64,000 nucleotides of DNA from COMBO-56-21 sp963705355 (lineage in GTDB: Archaea; Thermoplasmatota; Thermoplasmata; UBA10834): positions 1,860,001-1,924,000 of the forward strand of contig OY970070.1 of the NCBI GenBank assembly GCA_963705355.1, read 5' to 3'. How positions within the stretch are numbered: the stretch's first letter is position 1; each line of letters opens with the position of its first letter. Below, in pieces: positions 1 to 8,677 of the stretch. Under the pieces are notes generated by a model. The model ran no database searches. It was not told where the DNA came from and worked only from the letters and a program-made list of their open reading frames with translations. A program made the translations under genes and the position numbers.

Positions 1-2098
1 TCGGGGCAACGGCGTATTGCGCCACGATCTTGTCGACCTTGGGGGACGAGAGCGTGTCAGGCGTGTGAATCGCTGCCCTGACCATCATGAATGGCGCTGT
101 GTCAGTTATGCTGTTCGAGCCAGGAAGAATAGGAGTCCAGGTCACGCCGTGATCGACCGAGTACGAGTAGCCGATGGTCCCGCCAAGAAGCTGCTCGGTC
201 GTTGTTATCGTAAGCCATCTCTTCAGGTGAGATACGGCCTGGTCCTGCGTGAAGATCGCGCCGTCACTGGAGTATCTCTCGTAGTGGCACTGGAAACCCG
301 AGAACTGAGGCGAGACCCAGTCCACAACGGTCGACAGCGCAACTCTGTACTGGATGTACATGGCGGTCCTCCCGAGCACTGAGCTCATGTTCAACGGAAG
401 AGGTGCGCCCCAGGCCTCCCAGGATGGGTCGGTGAGAGATGTCGAGTTGCCCAGCCTTGCCGAGACCTGCATGCTCACAGGGTTTCCGACTGGCAAAACA
501 CGGAAGAAGTCGAAATCTGCCACGGGATTGGCCGGACTATTGCCCGAACACACGCACACGCCCAGCATCATCCTCTTGCTGAATGGAAGGGGCGGCGTGT
601 ACGAGGTCAAGAGATTCCATGTGACGCCGTCGTTGCTGTAGTTGAACCAAATCGTGTTGTTGACTCTGTCGAGGCCAAGATAAGCATCTGTGTCATTGGA
701 CCACGCGAGCGAGGCTATCGTAGTTGTGACGCCAAACTCTGTCACCCGTACGATGAGTGTCGCGTTTGCTCTTGTCCCATTCAGGCAGAAGCTGGCCCAG
801 TTCATGTTGTCGTCGACAAGTAAGATTCCCGCGCCCATCGTGTTGGCAGAGAATGATGTGTTGACCATCGTCCGCGACCGGAACGAGCCAGTCACATTCT
901 CGTAGAGGTAGTTTGCACCGATAGCCGTGGAACTGAGGTTCCGATTGCCCTCGCCCGTGATATGGAGCCAGCCGGAACGGGTCACGCCAACGTCATAGCC
1001 GGCTCCGCCCGCGACTGGCTTGTTGTTCCAAGACCAATCCGGCAAAAGCGAGCTGCCGTTGAATTCATCTGTTAGGCTGGAGTAGGTGGTGTTCCACCAG
1101 CTGGCAAGCGTGAAAAGCGAGTTTGTGCCAGGGCCGATCGCCCTCGATTCATACGTGCCTACAGGGCTCGGGCGAGTGTAGTTGACGACCAGCTTAGGCC
1201 TCTCTGTTACGAAAATCAGCTCGTCTGAGCTGACGAAATTCTTCAAGCAGTTCGTGTTGTCGCCGTTGTCAGGGACGAGTATCATGCCGTAATTGTGCAA
1301 GCTCCCGCCCAGCCACAGGTCCACCAGCCTGGTTATGTCGATGGGGTGCCAGCCAACGCTATTATCCATCACGCCCCGGTAGAAGCTGAAAGAGTTGTAA
1401 CTCCCGCCCAGAGTCCACGGGTTTCCAGTTGACGCGACTGACCAGGTCGCCTGAGTCTCGACCCACGAAGTGTTTAGCGCGTAGATGTTGAATTGGAAAT
1501 TGTTACCCCTGCCGTTCGTCAGCGATAGGAAGAGCGTGGCATTCCTGAGTACTGCGTCCGCCGGTATCGTGGACAGATCGAACTCGAGAACGGGTCTCTG
1601 CTGCCTCGTGTTCCGGCAGTCAAAATTGATTGTCAGCGAATTTCCGTAGTTGGTGTTTGCCTGGTCCTGTCGCAGGTAGGTGTCCATGCCAGTGCCAAAC
1701 CCAGGCTGAATCGTGACTGAATACACCGTCCGGGTGCTCTGGTTGAGAATCACAGAATCTCGGACCGTGCTTATGTCCACATTGTCCCATCTCACCCCCT
1801 GCGCGTAAGCCGCCTGAGTGTTCTCCAGAACGGTCTCGTTATTGTACTGGAGCTTTCCGCACCCGCCAGAAACGAGAGCGTTGCTTGTCAAGTAGTTGGC
1901 AGGGTTGCTGAAGTTCCAACTGAGCGTCCTTGTCATGTCGGGGTTGGTGCCGGGAAAGGGATCTGCAATCGCGGCTGGGATGAGGGCGACGAGGGGGGAG
2001 GAAACGAGAATGACGCACACTGTCACAGCAAGCAACCTTTTGAGCGTGACAGCAGATGCTGGAGGCCGATCTAACCCGTGCGCATGATCGAGAGGCAT
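1..2098 (-). CDS. Secreted DNRLRE-domain surface protein, C-terminus cut by window edge
   Basis: Reading the minus strand from an ATG at 2098 gives an uninterrupted frame to position 1, so the gene continues beyond the window (about 699 residues visible). The N-terminus has a basic stretch followed by a hydrophobic core ending near an Ala-Ile-Ala motif, a plausible signal peptide (residues about 20-48). Around residues 140-310 there is a DNRLRE/disaggregatase-related repeat domain: a start like DTYLRQD, an NYG motif, a WVETQATW motif and a closing beta strand with KLVVNYT. Downstream (about 340-530) is a concanavalin-like/LamG-type beta region, followed by Ser/Thr/Asn-rich beta segments. In archaea such domains occur on cell-surface or secreted adhesins and polysaccharide-acting proteins; the ligand here is unknown. 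ATG at 2085 is an alternative start. Confidence 0.8.
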   Translation of the reverse strand, partial: MPLDHAHGLDRPPASAVTLKRLLAVTVCVILVSSPLVALIPAAIADPFPGTNPDMTRTLSWNFSNPANYLTSNALVSGGCGKLQYNNETVLENTQAAYAQGVRWDNVDISTVRDSVILNQSTRTVYSVTIQPGFGTGMDTYLRQDQANTNYGNSLTINFDCRNTRQQRPVLEFDLSTIPADAVLRNATLFLSLTNGRGNNFQFNIYALNTSWVETQATWSVASTGNPWTLGGSYNSFSFYRGVMDNSVGWHPIDITRLVDLWLGGSLHNYGMILVPDNGDNTNCLKNFVSSDELIFVTERPKLVVNYTRPSPVGTYESRAIGPGTNSLFTLASWWNTTYSSLTDEFNGSSLLPDWSWNNKPVAGGAGYDVGVTRSGWLHITGEGNRNLSSTAIGANYLYENVTGSFRSRTMVNTSFSANTMGAGILLVDDNMNWASFCLNGTRANATLIVRVTEFGVTTTIASLAWSNDTDAYLGLDRVNNTIWFNYSNDGVTWNLLTSYTPPLPFSKRMMLGVCVCSGNSPANPVADFDFFRVLPVGNPVSMQVSARLGNSTSLTDPSWEAWGAPLPLNMSSVLGRTAMYIQYRVALSTVVDWVSPQFSGFQCHYERYSSDGAIFTQDQAVSHLKRWLTITTTEQLLGGTIGYSYSVDHGVTWTPILPGSNSITDTAPFMMVRAAIHTPDTLSSPKVDKIVAQYAVAP

Positions 2099-2373
2099 GA
2101 GGTCGATACCTTCTTCTGAGACGTGCTGGAAGAAACTACGGTCCCCCTGAGTATAAATAGCCAGAAGACTTCGTTCTCGAATTTGAGAATGTTGCTGGCT
2201 CGAAAAAAGAGGGTTCATCCAGCATTATCTGAGAATCTGATTTCTGCGAAAGCAAGACAAGATATAAATAAAGCCGAAAGAAGGCGTTCGAACCAACAAG
2301 CTGGTCGAAAGCCACCATTCGTCCCTGGTGCCTCAGGGTCGTCGTCGTGAGCTTCGGCAGACGCGTACTGATT
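2099..2373. other. Intergenic region with two TATA-like elements for the leftward gene
   Basis: No convincing gene lies between the membrane hydrolase (ending 2374) and the surface protein (starting 2098). On the minus strand a TTTATATC-like box lies at about 2261-2270 and a second AT-rich box (TATTTATA) at 2151-2158. The second is about 55 nt before the ATG at 2098, which fits a short leader; the first would give a leader of about 135 nt. Confidence 0.5.
2151..2158 (-). promoter_or_regulatory. Probable TATA box for the DNRLRE surface protein
   Basis: Reads TATTTATA on the minus strand, about 55 nt upstream of the ATG at 2098. Position and composition match an archaeal TATA element; no start site is demonstrated. 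Confidence 0.45.
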
Positions 2374-2922
2374 CTAGGTTCGAAGTCGGGAGAGAAAGCC
2401 CTTCAGGATCAGCCAAGCCCGGGCGAGGGTGTTCTTCGCCTCCTTTCTGAAGATGACCGCGACGAGCACGGCCAAGAAGATCATCGCGAAGCCCGTCTCT
2501 GACAGGAAGTCGGTCGTGGTCATCTCGACATACGGTTTGACGCCGTAGTGCAGGTGGAACACGAAGTTGATCCCGCCCTGCATGTTGAACGTGACCTCGG
2601 GGTCGAAGTAGAACATGTCCGTCGTGAAAGGCCAGGCGAACGCGATCCCACCGAGATCCAGCACGACGTGCGATGATAGGTAGAACAGCACCAGGAGCGA
2701 ACTCAGCATCCACTCGGGCCTCTTCATCTTGGAGTAGAGTATCAGGCCGACTGGCAGGATGACGACTGGTATGAAGCTGTGGAACACCGCCCTGTGTAGA
2801 TTGAAGGCCGCATCGAAGTCGGGCAGGATCGTCAGGGGCGCTAGCAGTAACACCTTCTTCGCATCAATCCTCAACGCGAGGAGGAACAGCACTGGAAGCA
2901 GAATGTGCATCAGCGGGTCCAT
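2374..2922 (-). CDS. Membrane-bound metal-dependent hydrolase-like protein (DUF457/YdjM type)
   Basis: A 182-residue membrane protein starting at MDPLMHILLP. The pattern His near residue 6, a DxD-like PDFDAAF motif, then HRAVFHS and SHVVLDL with several transmembrane helices matches the DUF457 / LexA-regulated membrane hydrolase family, whose conserved His and Asp residues are thought to bind metal. Substrate unknown. A much longer upstream extension of this frame is open, but it runs antisense through the rubrerythrin gene and is not credible. The gene is divergent from rubrerythrin with a 120-nt gap. Confidence 0.7.
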   Translation of the reverse strand: MDPLMHILLPVLFLLALRIDAKKVLLLAPLTILPDFDAAFNLHRAVFHSFIPVVILPVGLILYSKMKRPEWMLSSLLVLFYLSSHVVLDLGGIAFAWPFTTDMFYFDPEVTFNMQGGINFVFHLHYGVKPYVEMTTTDFLSETGFAMIFLAVLVAVIFRKEAKNTLARAWLILKGFLSRLRT

Positions 2923-2983
2923 GGTCAAGGGACGAAAGCTCTCGAGGATTATGAAAGGATGCCTTTTCAGAGCACATCGGCAA

Positions 2984-2996
2984 AAACTCTTTATCA
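2984..2996 (+). promoter_or_regulatory. Possible TATA box for rubrerythrin
   Basis: An AT-rich segment containing CTTTATCA lies about 50 nt before the rubrerythrin ATG at 3043 and follows an A-rich stretch that could serve as BRE. Weak match to the archaeal consensus. Confidence 0.3.
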
Positions 2997-3042
2997 GTCC
3001 GCCACTTTGCAACATCTGGAGTTTTCCAAGAGAGGAGATAGA

Positions 3043-3546
3043 ATGCGCACAATGACAGACAAGAATCTGCACGATGCGTTTGCCGGAGAGAGCATGGCTC
3101 ACATGAAGTACATGATCTACGCTGAGAAGGCCGAGACCGAGGGGAAGCCCCAGGTCGCGAGGCTCTTCAAGGCCATCGCGGCAGCGGAGAAGGTCCACGC
3201 CACGAACCACTGGAGGACACTCGCGAACATCAAGGCCTCCAAGGACAACCTGCAGAACTGCATCGAGGGCGAGCACTACGAGATAAACGAGATGTATCCC
3301 GCCTTCAAGGCCGTCGCCGAGATCCAGGACGAGAAGGGCGCCGTGAGGTCCACATACTGGGCTCTGGAGACGGAGAAGATCCACGAGAAGATGTACGAGA
3401 AGGCGAAGGCGGCGGTCGAAGCCGGAAAGGACGCTGAGGCCGGAGACATCTACATCTGTCCCGTCTGCGGCTACACGATGGAGGGCTCCGCGCCTGATGT
3501 GTGTCCAATCTGCAACGCGAAGAAGAGCACGTTCAAGAAGTTCTGA
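3043..3546 (+). CDS. rbr: Rubrerythrin
   Basis: A 167-residue protein with an N-terminal ferritin-like four-helix domain carrying the diiron ligands (E16 in a GES-AH-Y context, an AAAEKVHA motif near E49/H52, further Glu at about 77-109) and a C-terminal rubredoxin-like iron site made by C139, C142, C154 and C157. Rubrerythrins reduce hydrogen peroxide in anaerobes using electrons from rubredoxin or NAD(P)H-linked reductases. The start at 3043 is preceded by GAGGAG five bases upstream; an earlier in-frame ATG lacks this. It is followed 198 nt later by superoxide dismutase on the same strand, giving an oxidative-defence pair. Confidence 0.93.
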   Translation: MRTMTDKNLHDAFAGESMAHMKYMIYAEKAETEGKPQVARLFKAIAAAEKVHATNHWRTLANIKASKDNLQNCIEGEHYEINEMYPAFKAVAEIQDEKGAVRSTYWALETEKIHEKMYEKAKAAVEAGKDAEAGDIYICPVCGYTMEGSAPDVCPICNAKKSTFKKF

Positions 3547-3562
3547 GCGCTCACAGATAAGA

Positions 3563-3577
3563 CTCCTGTACGAGGAG
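3563..3577 (+). terminator. Possible terminator hairpin after rubrerythrin
   Basis: CTCCT and AGGAG form a 5-bp stem with a 5-nt loop 17 nt after the stop codon, with a T-rich patch from about 3595. Archaeal termination depends mainly on T tracts, so the hairpin is only suggestive. Confidence 0.3.
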
Positions 3578-3744
3578 CCGGCGCGTTCCTCACCATTTTG
3601 ATTTCCCTTCCCAACCAGCAGGCCTGGAGGGGACCTGATTTTAGCTAGGCAATAGAATGGTGGCTTTCCACTCCTGTCGTCCCGCAGTACGTCAAAATCT
3701 ACATAAGGCCGCAGCATGTCTTTGGCGACACACGGAGGGAAAAC

Positions 3745-4356
3745 GTGGAGGAAGTAAAGACTTTCAGTCTTCCGAAGTTGGCGTATGGATTCGCGGATCT
3801 CAAGCCGTACATATCTGAGGAACAGCTGAAGATACACTACGAGAAGCACCACCAGGGCTATGTCAACGGCGCGAACAACATTCTTGCCAAGATCGACAAG
3901 GCCAGGGCGGACGGCGCGGACTACGATGTGAAATCGACGCTGAAAGAGCTGTCATGGAACATCGGTGGCCACGTCCTGCACACGTTGTTCTGGGGCAACC
4001 TCGCTCCGAAGGGCAAGGGCGGGGACAAGCCTGGCGGAAAGCTCGCTGACTGGCTGGTGAAGGAGTTCGGCACTCTCGACCGGTTCAAGAAGGAGTTCAC
4101 AACTGCTGCGAACAGCGTAGAGGGCTCGGGCTGGGCTGCATTGGCTCTAGGAGCTCAGACCAGCAGGCCGTACATTATGCAGATTGAGAAGCACAACGTG
4201 AACGTGATGCCGACCTACACGATCCTAATGGTCGTGGATGTCTTCGAGCACGCGTACTACATCGACTACAAGAACGACCGCGCGAAGTTCGTGGATGCCT
4301 TCTGGAACATCGTGAACTGGGATGCGGTGGGCAAGAGGCTGGAAGCGCACACTTAG
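3745..4356 (+). CDS. sod: Superoxide dismutase, Fe/Mn family
   Basis: 203 residues, the normal family length. Metal ligands are visible as H31 (in a HYEKHH motif), H79 (HTLFW), D165 and H169 (DVFEHAYYIDY). The N-terminal helical hairpin and C-terminal alpha/beta domain are complete. The metal cannot be decided from the residues seen. The start is GTG at 3745, chosen because GGAGGGA ends 4 nt before it and the reading begins directly with the family N-terminus. A TATA-like CTACATAA at about 3699-3706 lies 40-45 nt upstream, so it probably has its own promoter although it sits next to rubrerythrin. A T-rich stretch after the stop (4369-4395) may terminate transcription. Confidence 0.95.
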   Translation: MEEVKTFSLPKLAYGFADLKPYISEEQLKIHYEKHHQGYVNGANNILAKIDKARADGADYDVKSTLKELSWNIGGHVLHTLFWGNLAPKGKGGDKPGGKLADWLVKEFGTLDRFKKEFTTAANSVEGSGWAALALGAQTSRPYIMQIEKHNVNVMPTYTILMVVDVFEHAYYIDYKNDRAKFVDAFWNIVNWDAVGKRLEAHT

Positions 4357-4466
4357 TCGTCGATCCAAACTCCTTTTCTCCTCATTCTTTCATAGTTCTC
4401 TACCACAACCATTTTAGACATGCTTTCCATCCCCAGTTCGCTTAGATAAAGCGGGAGGAGTCTCAG

Positions 4467-5900
4467 ATGGCGGTTGCGCGTTTGAAGTTCTTCGACAAGG
4501 ACGAGGAAGAGCTAGTGCACGAACAGAGCCTCAGATGCCTTGAGAGGATCGGCGTTATGGTGAAGAGCGAATCAGTCCTCAAGATGCTGGAGCGCGCAGG
4601 CGCTACGGTGGATCTCAAGAGGCAAGTTGCGAAGCTCCCCGAGAGCATGGTCATGGAGGCCGTCAAGAAGGCTCCGAAGAGGATCAAGCTCGGCGCAAGG
4701 GATCCGAAACACGATAAGGAGATCCCGGTCGAGACGTACCCGCTCATGGCAACGACCGGGCTCGCGGTCTACACGCACGACCTCGAGACCGGGAGGCCGA
4801 GACCGACGACGAACAAGGATCTCGCTAGCTTCTCACGCGTCGCTGACGCGATGAATGGCGTGGACATCTGCTGGACCACGGTCACGGCGCACGATGTCCT
4901 TCAGGAGGCGCTCGCCCTCAACTCTCTCTGGACCGTCCTGCAGAACAACACAAAGCACATCCATGTCATCCCGGCAACTCACGGGGCGACGGACGCAAAG
5001 AAACAGGTAGAACTGGCCTCTCTCGTCGTGGGAGGCGCGGACCAGTTGAAGAAGAAGCCGATCTTCTCCGTCGTCAGCTGCTCCATCGCTCCGCTCTGTT
5101 TCGAGAAGGCCGAGATCGAGGCGCAGGCGGAGTTCGCGAAGGCCGGAGTCCCCATCATATCCATGTCGATGTCCATATCGGGCCTGTCGTCCCCCGTCAC
5201 GATGGCAGGGACTCTCGAGAACATCAACGCTGAGAACCTGGCGAGCCTGGTGATATCGCAAACGGCATCCCCCGGAGCGCCCTTTGTCTACAGCTCCGAA
5301 TCGGCTCCAATGGACATGAAGACAGGCGTCATGGACTACAACGCCTACCATCTTCCGCTGATCTCCGCTGGTGCGGCCCAGATGGCCTCTCGCTACGGCC
5401 TGCCCCGGCACACAGCCAGCTGGGGCTTCGAGACCATCGAGCCTGGCATTCAATCCTCCATCAGCGAGGCCTTCGGCGTCCTGCTGAACACTTTCTCAGG
5501 CTCCGACATGATGTCCGGTGCCGGCAGCCTCGACCACGCGAAGGGTGCCGGCCTCGAGCAGGTTGTGCTCGATTCTTACATCTGGGAGGACCTCAGGAAC
5601 TACATGCACAAGTTCCTCGTGAGCAAGGAGACGATCGCCCTCGATGTAGTCGAAGCGGTCGGCCACGCTGGCACGTTCCTGAAGCACTCGCATACGATCA
5701 AGAACTTCAGGGGAGAGATGCTCCCGCGCGACCTGAGCAAGAGACATTGGCAGGCGACGCTCTCTACTTCGATGACGAAGGAGACCAGGGAGATCGCGAA
5801 GCAGATCCTGAGGGAGCACAGGGTTGAGCCGTTGCCCGCGGACGTGCTGAAGAAGGGGAACGCCCTGGTCAAGGAGTACGAGCGGCAGGTCGCCAGGTGA
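4467..5900 (+). CDS. MttB-family (trimethylamine methyltransferase-like) protein, non-pyrrolysine, copy 1
   Basis: A 477-residue TIM-barrel protein of the MttB superfamily. N-terminal motifs such as HEQSLRCLERIGV and the central region with SMSMSISGLSSPVT and INAENLAS are typical. The frame contains no in-frame UAG, so it is not a pyrrolysine-dependent trimethylamine methyltransferase; non-Pyl members include the glycine-betaine methyltransferase MtgB and enzymes for other quaternary amines, which pass a methyl group to a corrinoid protein. No corrinoid protein or methylcorrinoid:carrier methyltransferase gene lies next to it. GGGAGGAG at 4453-4460 supports the ATG at 4467. A clear paralogue is at 47491-48927. 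Substrate unknown. Confidence 0.85.
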   Translation: MAVARLKFFDKDEEELVHEQSLRCLERIGVMVKSESVLKMLERAGATVDLKRQVAKLPESMVMEAVKKAPKRIKLGARDPKHDKEIPVETYPLMATTGLAVYTHDLETGRPRPTTNKDLASFSRVADAMNGVDICWTTVTAHDVLQEALALNSLWTVLQNNTKHIHVIPATHGATDAKKQVELASLVVGGADQLKKKPIFSVVSCSIAPLCFEKAEIEAQAEFAKAGVPIISMSMSISGLSSPVTMAGTLENINAENLASLVISQTASPGAPFVYSSESAPMDMKTGVMDYNAYHLPLISAGAAQMASRYGLPRHTASWGFETIEPGIQSSISEAFGVLLNTFSGSDMMSGAGSLDHAKGAGLEQVVLDSYIWEDLRNYMHKFLVSKETIALDVVEAVGHAGTFLKHSHTIKNFRGEMLPRDLSKRHWQATLSTSMTKETREIAKQILREHRVEPLPADVLKKGNALVKEYERQVAR

Positions 5901-5917
5901 GGGCGCCTGCGGGGTAA

Positions 5918-5932
5918 ACCCTATAATAGGCG
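5918..5932 (+). promoter_or_regulatory. Possible TATA box
   Basis: CCTATAATAGG lies about 45 nt before the start of the following membrane-protein gene. The match is reasonable but not tested. Confidence 0.3.
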
Positions 5933-5968
5933 TGAAGCGTAACCTCTTCTTCGTTAAGTCGTTGGCGC

Positions 5969-6697
5969 GTGCGAATGATGAATGCCGAAACTGATGTGGC
6001 GCGATATTCGCGAAGGATGGGACCCAACGGTTCGGGGGAAGTGTCGGGGCCCGCCATCTACCCTCATTGCGATCTGCCGAAATCGAACATCCGATGGCTC
6101 GCATTTCCGTTCGCCTCCGTTTCCGTTCTCGTGATTCTCGTGACGTTGTTCCTGATGTCGATGGAGCGTGGCGGATGGACCTGGTCCAGCTGGACGTATG
6201 CGTTCTCCTTCGTCATCATGATCCCGCTTGTCGCGATCGAGATCAAGCGCAAGGCAATCATCACGGGCGGCGCGGTCGTCCTCCTGTTCTTCATGGTGTT
6301 GATCGACGCAGGCATGCCCGGATACTTCGGTTACAGCCCATCGGACCTCAATTGGTACGACAACGTGGCCCACTACCTTGGCGGTCTCGCACTCACCATT
6401 TTCCTCTGGTCGTTCATCTGCTGGACTGTGAGTCCTTCGGGTCCGCCGAGGACGAATGGTAGGAGAAAGTTCCTTCTGGCAATCATAACGATGGTCATCA
6501 TCTCGTTCCTCTTCGAGTTCACCGAGTTCTTCACAGATGCCATCTTCGGATGGTCCAACTTCCACCCTGGTGTTGACACGGCGGGCGATCTCATATTCGA
6601 TTTCGCCGGAATCTTCACGGCAGCCATGGTCATCGCCAGGCACAGGGTGAGCGCCCTGAAGAGACCCTTCTGGCACGCAGAGCCTTCTACCGTCTGA
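5969..6697 (+). CDS. Integral membrane protein, DUF2238/YjdF-like
   Basis: 242 residues with about six predicted transmembrane helices starting near residue 43. The motif WYDNVAHYLGG between helices and a later FEFTEFFTDAIFG helix resemble the DUF2238/YjdF family of unknown function, in which acidic and His residues face the membrane interior. GTG at 5969 and ATGs at 5975 and 5978 are all possible starts; only the extreme N-terminus changes. It converges on the glycerol dehydrogenase gene with a gap of 6 nt. No partner gene points to a role. Confidence 0.6.
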   Translation: MRMMNAETDVARYSRRMGPNGSGEVSGPAIYPHCDLPKSNIRWLAFPFASVSVLVILVTLFLMSMERGGWTWSSWTYAFSFVIMIPLVAIEIKRKAIITGGAVVLLFFMVLIDAGMPGYFGYSPSDLNWYDNVAHYLGGLALTIFLWSFICWTVSPSGPPRTNGRRKFLLAIITMVIISFLFEFTEFFTDAIFGWSNFHPGVDTAGDLIFDFAGIFTAAMVIARHRVSALKRPFWHAEPSTV

Positions 6698-6703
6698 TCT
6701 TGT

Positions 6704-7801
6704 TCAGAATGTCCCTCGTTCTACCTTCTCGATGGCCTCAAGGACATTGGCAGGCTTCATCTTCTCTGGCATGTTCTTGCTGTTCGGGTCCTTCTCGGCA
6801 GCGTACTCCGCGGCCATCTTCAGAGCTGGTTTCGTCGGCTCTCCGAAGTATCTCAGCTTCGTCGGAAGTCCGACCTTTTCGCACCATAAGACAAGCTGTC
6901 TCACCTCGTCTTTCGGTCTGTTCTCAAAGACGGCCTGGACAATCGTGGCATATGCAACGATCTCTCCGTGCTCTCCCTTGATCTGTCCGGTCCTTGTGAG
7001 GCCGTTGTGGAACGCATGTGCGAGGGTACACCCAGTGTTCTCGATCGCCATTGCCGATGAGAGCTTGACGGCCTCGATCACCTCATCGACCTCGTGTGAG
7101 TGGATGCCGTTCTTAAGGTCGGTCACTGCCTTCAAGCCGTGTTCCATCAAGCTGCGGTAGCATGCATCGGCGAGAGCCAGCGCAGCGGTCGTGGGGATCT
7201 CTCCGTCTCTCTTCCTCTCCCTCGCCTTCGCGTAAGCCTCGGCCTCGAACTTCGTCGACAGGGCATCGCCCATGCCCCAGACCATCAGCTTGACAGGAGC
7301 TTTCGTGATTATCTCCGTATCCTCAATCACCAGGACCGGATTCCTCGGGAGTTCCATCACTTCGAGGAACTTGTGGTCTTCCGTGTAGACGACAGACTCA
7401 GCACTCGCGTCCGCATTCGTCGCGCACTGCGTCCCCACGGACATCGCGGGGACCTTCATCTTCCACGCGACGGCCTTCGCGGTGTCGATCGCCCTTCCGC
7501 CTCCGACGCCTATGACGAAGTGCGCCTTGCTATGTCTACCCCCTTCCGCCAGTTTGTTAATCGTTGCATGAGTGCAGTCCTTGACCGAGTCCGTCCAGCC
7601 CACGACCTCGATGCCGCTTGATACGAGGGATTTCTTGATTCTATCGCCCGCAACAGCAAGCGCAGTCGACCCGCCGACAACGTACGCCTTGTCCCCGAAA
7701 ATGAAGGCCTTCTGGCCGAGGTAGTAGATGGCTCCTTTGCCCTGTAAGTAGAGCGACGGAGTGACCATCCTGCGTACCGTGATTCTATCAAGCTTATCCA
7801 T
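6704..7801 (-). CDS. gldA: Glycerol dehydrogenase (iron/zinc-containing alcohol dehydrogenase family)
   Basis: 365 residues, usual length. A nucleotide-binding GVGGGRAIDTAKA motif is at about 99-110; metal ligands are D179 (in GMGDALSTKFEA), H262 (LAHAFHNGLT) and H278 (GEHGE). The pattern follows bacterial GldA closely over the whole length. GldA oxidises glycerol to dihydroxyacetone with NAD, or works in reverse; some relatives act on other polyols. Archaeal glycerol-1-phosphate dehydrogenase belongs to the same superfamily but has different signature segments, and the GldA-type match here is better. The gene is transcribed divergently from the methyltransferase at 7922. Confidence 0.85.
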   Translation of the reverse strand: MDKLDRITVRRMVTPSLYLQGKGAIYYLGQKAFIFGDKAYVVGGSTALAVAGDRIKKSLVSSGIEVVGWTDSVKDCTHATINKLAEGGRHSKAHFVIGVGGGRAIDTAKAVAWKMKVPAMSVGTQCATNADASAESVVYTEDHKFLEVMELPRNPVLVIEDTEIITKAPVKLMVWGMGDALSTKFEAEAYAKARERKRDGEIPTTAALALADACYRSLMEHGLKAVTDLKNGIHSHEVDEVIEAVKLSSAMAIENTGCTLAHAFHNGLTRTGQIKGEHGEIVAYATIVQAVFENRPKDEVRQLVLWCEKVGLPTKLRYFGEPTKPALKMAAEYAAEKDPNSKNMPEKMKPANVLEAIEKVERGTF

Positions 7802-7860
7802 GAAAAGCCCTGTCCCCTTTTCACTTCTAGAATACTGCAGTAGTGCAACCGTTGAGGGGT

Positions 7861-7872
7861 AGTTTAAAGTAA
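7861..7872 (+). promoter_or_regulatory. Possible TATA box for the methyltransferase
   Basis: AGTTTAAAGTAA lies about 50 nt upstream of the TTG start at 7922, in the 120-nt divergent spacer with gldA. Confidence 0.35.
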
Positions 7873-7921
7873 CTACAAATCCGTTGTTCGCGTTGTCATA
7901 TCCGGATCAGAGGGAATCGGA

Positions 7922-8644
7922 TTGGAGAAGAAACCTGCGTGCTCGTGCTCGAGCCTGACATCTCTCAAGGAGAAGACCAGGGCGAAGTACGACGACCAGT
8001 GGAAGGACCAGGACGAGAAGGCTGCTTCCGACAGAAGGAAGTCGCTCTCCATGGTTGCCGATCCGTTGCTCTGCATGGTCCACCCCCTGACCGACAAGGT
8101 CGTTGTGGATCTCGGGATAGGCACCGGCAGCCTCGCGTTCAGAGCGATGGAGCTCTGCCCGCCCAAGGTCATGATAGGTGTCGACTTCTCCTCGCCCGGC
8201 CTTTGCGTTGCCCGCAGGATATCGAAGCATTCGAGATTCAAGGGCATGGATATCGAGCTGGTGAGAGCGGATCTGGAGCGCGTTCCGATATCGAACAGGT
8301 CGGTGGATGTCGTCCTGAGCCAGGCGACTATCAACCTGTTGCCGGATAAGGTCACAGCGCTGCGCGAGATCGCCCGTATCTGCAAGCCAGGTGCCAGGAT
8401 AGCTATCTCGGACGCCTTCAGGACGACCAATGCTTGTGGCGATGAGTCTTGGGAGCAGTGCATCGGAGGAACGGTGACCGTGGGCGAGTTCTCAGCACTT
8501 GCATCGAGCGCTGGACTGATCATAACAGGCCAGATAGACCTCACTCAGCAGGTGAAGATGCTCGTGTCCTCCAAGAAATGGGACTGGCCAGAATTTCTCG
8601 AGCATAACTTGGACTACCGCGGATTCATGCTTCTGAGAGGTTGA
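7922..8644 (+). CDS. Class I SAM-dependent methyltransferase
   Basis: 240 residues. The SAM-binding motif I is VVDLGIGTGS (about 61-70), followed by an acidic motif (GVDFS) and a DVVLSQATINLLPDK motif IV/post-motif region, then an ARIAISDAF strand, as in UbiE/ArsM-like small-molecule methyltransferases. A Cys pair near the N-terminus (CSCSS) is present but not the full arsenite-methyltransferase Cys set, so the substrate is open. The start is TTG at 7922, preceded by GAGGG seven bases upstream; the next Met is at residue 44, which would remove an N-terminal helix. Ends convergently 33 nt from the radical SAM gene. Confidence 0.75.
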   Translation: MEKKPACSCSSLTSLKEKTRAKYDDQWKDQDEKAASDRRKSLSMVADPLLCMVHPLTDKVVVDLGIGTGSLAFRAMELCPPKVMIGVDFSSPGLCVARRISKHSRFKGMDIELVRADLERVPISNRSVDVVLSQATINLLPDKVTALREIARICKPGARIAISDAFRTTNACGDESWEQCIGGTVTVGEFSALASSAGLIITGQIDLTQQVKMLVSSKKWDWPEFLEHNLDYRGFMLLRG

Positions 8645-8677
8645 GGGACCAAGGTGGCGCAGAACCAGGCACTACAC

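Noticed and set aside
2923..3852. Minus-strand extension of the DUF457-like gene to a 492-residue frame
   Set aside because: It runs antisense through rubrerythrin and has no family-like composition; the conserved membrane protein begins at 2922.
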